A stretch of 25,070 nt of DNA. Origin: Patescibacteria group bacterium. GTDB lineage: Bacteria > Patescibacteriota > Minisyncoccia > Phycocordibacterales > PALSA-1337. Shown one piece after another: positions 21,710 through 25,070 of this stretch. The position numbers and the translations under genes are program-made. The notes under the pieces were generated by a model. The model was given only the letters and a program-made list of their open reading frames with translations. It did not search any database and was not told the origin of the DNA. The first letter of the stretch is position 1. The number at the start of each line of letters is the position of its first letter. The stretch lies in the NCBI GenBank assembly GCA_030917665.1, contig JAUPUH010000037.1, forward strand, positions 1-25,070, read 5' to 3'.

Positions 21710-22897
21710 ATGGCAGCAGAATTTAATCGTACAAAGCCGCACGTTAACGTTGGTACTATCGGACACGTTGACCACGGAAAGACAACTCTTACTACTTCTA
21801 TCCTTGCTGTTCAGGCAAAAGATGGTCTTGCTCAACTCAAGGCTTATGCTGATATTGCAAAGGGAGGAACAGTTCGAGACGCTACAAAGGTGGTTACCAT
21901 CTCTCTAGCTCACGTAGAATATGAGTCAGATGCTCGACATTACGCTCATATCGACGCTCCAGGTCACGCCGACTATATTAAGAACATGATCACCGGTGCC
22001 GCTCAGATGGACGGTGCTATTCTCGTAGTATCAGCTCTTGATGGAGTTATGCCACAGACACGAGAGCATATTCTTCTTGCAAAGCAGGTTGGTGTGCCTC
22101 AGATCGTTGTTTTCCTTAACAAGTGCGACATGGTTGCAGAAGCTGACCTTCTAGACCTCGTTGAAGAAGAGGTTCGAGAACTTCTTACAAAGAACGGATT
22201 TGATGGAAAGGGAGCTCCAGTTATTCGTGGTTCTGCTCTTAAGGCTCTTGAGGGCGATGCAGCATGGGTTGCAAAGATCAAGGATCTTATGACAGCTCTT
22301 GATACATATATTCCTACTCCAGTGCGTGAAGTTGATAAGCCATTCCTCATGCCAATCGAGGATATCTTCTCAATTGAAGGACGAGGAACTGTGGTTACTG
22401 GCCGAATCGAGCGAGGTATGATCAAGGTTGGAGAAGAAGTTGAAATCATCGGTTTCAAGGATACTTCAAAGACAACGATCACAGGTATTGAAATGTTCAA
22501 CAAATCTCTTAAGGAAGGTATGGCTGGAGATAACGCCGGACTTCTTCTTCGAGGTACAGGAAAGGATGATGTTACTCGAGGTATGGTTCTTGCAAAAACT
22601 GGCTCAGTTAAGCCTCATACAGACTTTGAAGCTGAAGTTTACATCCTTAAGAAAGAAGAAGGAGGACGACATACACCATTCTTCACAGGATACAAGCCTC
22701 AGTTCTATATCCGAACAACAGACGTTACAGGAGAGGTTGCTCTTGCTGCAGGTGTAGAGATGGTTATGCCAGGAGATACAGTTACATTCAAGGTAAAGCT
22801 CGTAGCCCCAGTTGCTCTTGAGGACAAGATGCGATTCGCTATTCGAGAAGGAGGAAAGACAGTGGGTGCTGGAGTTGTAACAAAGATAGTTGCTTAA
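21710..22897 (+). CDS. tuf: Elongation factor Tu with atypical switch I
   Basis: EF-Tu delivers aminoacyl-tRNA to the ribosome as a GTP complex. The P-loop GHVDHGKT (18-25), NKCD (137-140) and domains II and III (such as FSIEGRGTVVTGRIERG and RHTPFFTGYKPQFYIRTTDVTG) are normal. Switch I differs: where most bacteria have ERGITINTAHVEYE, this protein has ATKVVTISLAHVEYE preceded by AKGGTVRD. The invariant arginine-glycine is lost, but the threonine that senses GTP (T63) is kept; there are about two extra residues. Switch II has DAPGH instead of DCPGH. Arginine codons: 13 CGA and 3 CGT of 16. It leads the tuf-rpsJ-rplC-rplD-rplW-rplB run. Confidence 0.97.
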   Translation: MAAEFNRTKPHVNVGTIGHVDHGKTTLTTSILAVQAKDGLAQLKAYADIAKGGTVRDATKVVTISLAHVEYESDARHYAHIDAPGHADYIKNMITGAAQMDGAILVVSALDGVMPQTREHILLAKQVGVPQIVVFLNKCDMVAEADLLDLVEEEVRELLTKNGFDGKGAPVIRGSALKALEGDAAWVAKIKDLMTALDTYIPTPVREVDKPFLMPIEDIFSIEGRGTVVTGRIERGMIKVGEEVEIIGFKDTSKTTITGIEMFNKSLKEGMAGDNAGLLLRGTGKDDVTRGMVLAKTGSVKPHTDFEAEVYILKKEEGGRHTPFFTGYKPQFYIRTTDVTGEVALAAGVEMVMPGDTVTFKVKLVAPVALEDKMRFAIREGGKTVGAGVVTKIVA

Positions 22898-22918
22898 TAA
22901 ACTAATTATTTAACTATC

Positions 22919-23302
22919 ATGACTACAATCGCTAAAGAAACAAAGGAGAAGAAGGTGGCAAAGCCTCGAGCTGCGAAGGTCGCAAAGGAAGGTGATGCTG
23001 CAAAGCTTCGAATCCGAGTTCGTGCTTACGAACACAAGATTCTTGATGCTTCTCTTAAGCAGATTATGGATACAGCGATTCGTTATGATGTTAAGTTCTT
23101 TGGTCCTATTCCACTTCCTACAGAAATCAAGAAGTACACGGTAAACCGAGCTTCATTCGTATTCAAGAATGCCCGAGAGCAGTTTGAGATGCGAGTTCAC
23201 AAGCGACTTATCGATATCTTGAACCCTAATCAGAAGATCATAGAAGCCCTTACCAACCTTAGTCTCCCATCGGGCGTCAATATCGACGTCAAGATGATGT
23301 AG
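22919..23302 (+). CDS. rpsJ: 30S ribosomal protein S10 with N-terminal extension
   Basis: S10 is a 30S head protein and, in other bacteria, the NusE transcription antitermination factor. The family domain begins at KLRIRVRAYEHKILDASLKQI (about residue 29) and includes FFGPIPLPTEIKKYTVNRASF and MRVHKRLIDILNPN. About 28 lysine- and alanine-rich residues precede it (TKEKKVAKPRAAKVAKEG), making 127 against about 102 normally. No alternative ATG lies between, so the extension is probably translated. It begins 21 bp after tuf. Confidence 0.96.
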   Translation: MTTIAKETKEKKVAKPRAAKVAKEGDAAKLRIRVRAYEHKILDASLKQIMDTAIRYDVKFFGPIPLPTEIKKYTVNRASFVFKNAREQFEMRVHKRLIDILNPNQKIIEALTNLSLPSGVNIDVKMM

Positions 23303-23324
23303 GCTTTCGCTTTAAATTACTGAA

Positions 23325-23942
23325 ATGAAATTCATTCTTGGACGAAAATTAAACATGACTCAAATCTTCGATAAGGACGGGCTAGTTCAGCCTGCTACTA
23401 TCGTTGAAGCCTCTCCTATTGTCGTTACACAGGTTAAGACAAAGGAAACTGATGGCTATGCAGCTGTACAGGTTGCTACAGGGTCAAAAAATCCAAACCG
23501 TGTGAATAAGGCGATGAAGGGTCATATGAAAGATCTTGGTGTCTACTCAGACCTCCGAGAATTCCGTGATTTCTCTACTGATGCAGCTCCTGCTCAGAAA
23601 GTTGGGGATAAGATCGACCTTACACAGTTTAAGGAGGGTGATGTTGTCGAAGTGAGCGCTATTTCAAAAGGAAAAGGATTCCAGGGTGTGGTTAAGCGAC
23701 ACGGTTTCGGAGGAGGTCCTCGAACACACGGTCAGAAGCACTCTGAGCGAGAACCAGGTTCTATCGGAGGAGGTCTTCGAAACAAGGTTCCAAAGAAGAT
23801 GCGAATGGCAGGACGAATGGGAAGCGATCGCATCACAGTTAAGAACCTAAAGGTCGTTCATGTTGACTCTGCGTCAAATACTCTCTATATTTCAGGAGCA
23901 ATTCCTGGACGAAAGGGTACTCTTGTCGAAATAACAGGATAA
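23325..23942 (+). CDS. rplC: 50S ribosomal protein L3
   Basis: L3 is an early 50S assembly protein near the peptidyl transferase centre. MKFILGRKLNMTQIFDKDG, GKGFQGVVKRHGFGGGPRTHGQ, REPGSIGG and KKMRMAGRMGSDRITVKNL match the family at 205 residues. The GQKHSEREPGSIG stretch is near the usual glutamine methylation region. It lies 22 bp after rpsJ, with no Shine-Dalgarno sequence. Confidence 0.98.
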   Translation: MKFILGRKLNMTQIFDKDGLVQPATIVEASPIVVTQVKTKETDGYAAVQVATGSKNPNRVNKAMKGHMKDLGVYSDLREFRDFSTDAAPAQKVGDKIDLTQFKEGDVVEVSAISKGKGFQGVVKRHGFGGGPRTHGQKHSEREPGSIGGGLRNKVPKKMRMAGRMGSDRITVKNLKVVHVDSASNTLYISGAIPGRKGTLVEITG

Positions 23943-23962
23943 TCCGAACTAACAGAAATACC

Positions 23963-24613
23963 ATGGAAACAATCGTATATAATCAAAAAGGACAGGAGAC
24001 AGGAAAAATAAAGCTTCCAGAAGCTGTTTTTGGAGTATCTTGGAATGCCGACCTTGTTCATCAGGTAGTCGTTTCTATGATGTCTTCAGCTCGACATCCT
24101 ATCGCAAACACAAAGACTCGAGGAGAAATCCGAGGAGGAGGAAAGAAGCCTTGGCAGCAGAAGGGAACTGGACGAGCACGACACGGATCTACTCGATCTC
24201 CTATCTGGGTAGGTGGAGGAGTTGCTCATGGTCCTCGAGCTGATAAGAACTATGACCGAAAGGTTAACAAGAAGGCAAAGGCAAAGGCTCTTTATACTAT
24301 CCTTTCAAAGAAGTTTAAGGATGGAGAAATCCTCTTTATCGATTCACTTTCATTCACAGAGCCAAAGGCAGCAGAAGCTAAGAATACTCTCATGGCGTTC
24401 TCAAAGATCAAGGGATTTGAGAAGTTTGGAACAAAACCAAAGAACGTTGCTATCATAACAGTTGAGAAGAAGACCCCTACTCTTACAAAGAGCTTTAAGA
24501 ACTTCGGAAACCTTGAGGTTGAGGAATTCCGAACGATCAACCCAGTTTCAGTGCTTAACCATAAGTACCTTGTGATTGCCAACCCTAAGGAATCCCTTAA
24601 GGCATTCGAATAA
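23963..24613 (+). CDS. rplD: 50S ribosomal protein L4
   Basis: L4 lines the exit tunnel and in some bacteria represses its own operon. The N-terminal domain shows YNQKGQETGKIKLPEAVFGV. The tunnel loop contains NTKTRGEIRGGGKKPWQQKG and GRARHGSTRSPIWVGGGVAHGP. The C-terminal half shows VEEFRTINPVSVLNHKYLVI. The length of 216 is normal. It follows rplC after 20 bp in the standard S10 order. Confidence 0.98.
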   Translation: METIVYNQKGQETGKIKLPEAVFGVSWNADLVHQVVVSMMSSARHPIANTKTRGEIRGGGKKPWQQKGTGRARHGSTRSPIWVGGGVAHGPRADKNYDRKVNKKAKAKALYTILSKKFKDGEILFIDSLSFTEPKAAEAKNTLMAFSKIKGFEKFGTKPKNVAIITVEKKTPTLTKSFKNFGNLEVEEFRTINPVSVLNHKYLVIANPKESLKAFE

Positions 24614-24621
24614 TAACCAAC

Positions 24622-24909
24622 ATGACTACATCAATCACATCAGATATCATCTTGAGACCACGAATCACTGAGAAGTCAGGGATTATGGGTGAGGCATTGA
24701 ATGTCTATACCTTCGAAGTTACAAAAAACGCTACGAAGGACACAGTTGCAAAGGCCATCAAGACCCTTTACAAAGTTACTCCTACGAAAGTTCGAGTTAT
24801 CAACCTTCCAGCAAAGAATGTTTTTGTTCGAGGTCGAAAGGGTACCCAGTCAGCCGTAAAGAAGGCACTTGTGTATCTCAAGAAGGGAGACAAGATAGAC
24901 CTTGCTTAA
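24622..24909 (+). CDS. rplW: 50S ribosomal protein L23
   Basis: L23 sits at the tunnel exit and docks trigger factor and SRP. IILRPRITEKSGI, YTFEVTKNATKDTVAKAIK and VTPTKVRVINLPAK match the family, and the 95-residue length is typical. It starts 8 bp after rplD and precedes rplB by 18 bp. Confidence 0.97.
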   Translation: MTTSITSDIILRPRITEKSGIMGEALNVYTFEVTKNATKDTVAKAIKTLYKVTPTKVRVINLPAKNVFVRGRKGTQSAVKKALVYLKKGDKIDLA

Positions 24910-24927
24910 TTTAAATACATAACCGCC

Positions 24928-25070
24928 ATGAAAAGCTATAAACCAAACACACCATCACGCCGACATATGACCACGATTCCATATCGTGACTATATTACTG
25001 CCTCCGAGCCACACAAGGCCCTTACAAAGGGAATGAAGCGTGATATGGGACGAAATGCCTTCGGACGAAT
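24928..25070 (+). CDS. rplB: 50S ribosomal protein L2, N-terminal part (3' end outside window)
   Basis: ATG 24928 opens a frame to the window end, encoding MKSYKPNTPSRRHMTTIPYR and then SEPHKALTKGMKRDMGRNAFGR. This matches the L2 N-terminus (KxYKPTTPGRR, then SEPEKSL and GRNNxGR). The position after rplW is the normal S10 order. Only 47 codons are visible. Confidence 0.93.
   Translation, partial: MKSYKPNTPSRRHMTTIPYRDYITASEPHKALTKGMKRDMGRNAFGR

Noticed and set aside
1..25070. CRISPR arrays, insertion sequences, tRNA or rRNA genes
   Set aside because: No regularly spaced repeats, transposase ORFs, cloverleaf sequences or rRNA signatures were seen by eye on either strand.

Overview
The window looks like a piece of chromosome from an ultra-small Patescibacteria/CPR bacterium, most likely of the Parcubacteria group. 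This is inferred from compact, overlapping genes, moderate GC, no visible Shine-Dalgarno sequences, shortened or lineage-styled housekeeping enzymes (353-residue phosphoglycerate kinase, HIT protein with an HxHxW motif, cysteine desulfurase with SSK instead of the usual HK), and the cell-surface proteins. No 16S rRNA is present, so the assignment rests on protein style only. The standard code is used: TGA ends the flavoprotein gene, and no conserved gene reads through TGA.

Layout: 1-105 is the tail of an unknown gene. 133-1962 is a glycolytic pair, tpiA-pgk. 2053-7219 is a tightly overlapped cluster, nrdD-nrdG-iscS-iscU-flavin reductase: an oxygen-sensitive class III ribonucleotide reductase with its radical-SAM activase, the sulfur donor and scaffold for Fe-S clusters, and a likely electron donor. 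An ArsR-type regulator follows (7253-7582). 7681-8469 is an apparently foreign PEP-CTERM surface protein with its own terminator. 8526-12500 holds hinT (reverse), recJ, rnhA and comEC; hinT and recJ share a 33-bp bidirectional promoter. comEC lacks its usual C-terminal metallo-beta-lactamase domain. A stand-alone homologue of that domain with every metal ligand lost lies at 13082-13849, beyond a reverse-strand superoxide dismutase gene whose 3' end overlaps comEC by 73 bp. rpmB (reverse) and a site-2 protease follow. 14786-14905 looks like an unrecognised structured small RNA with its own promoter and terminator. Facing it is a small membrane-protein gene broken by one in-frame TAA (14906-15202).

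15377-25070 is the str/S10 ribosomal cluster: rpsL-rpsG-fusA, then tuf-rpsJ-rplC-rplD-rplW-rplB (cut by the window end). It is split between fusA and tuf by a reverse-strand membrane-anchored lysozyme-like protein and a large secreted protein with TIG-like domains.

The main regulatory theme is a repeated extended -10 element (TGnTATACT or close) placed 6-7 nt before the start codon of many housekeeping genes, which predicts leaderless mRNAs. The highly expressed rpsL and tuf genes instead have leaders of more than 100 nt, and the tuf promoter sits inside a perfect 12-bp inverted repeat. tuf and the ribosomal genes also use CGA as the dominant arginine codon, unlike the usual bacterial preference for CGT.
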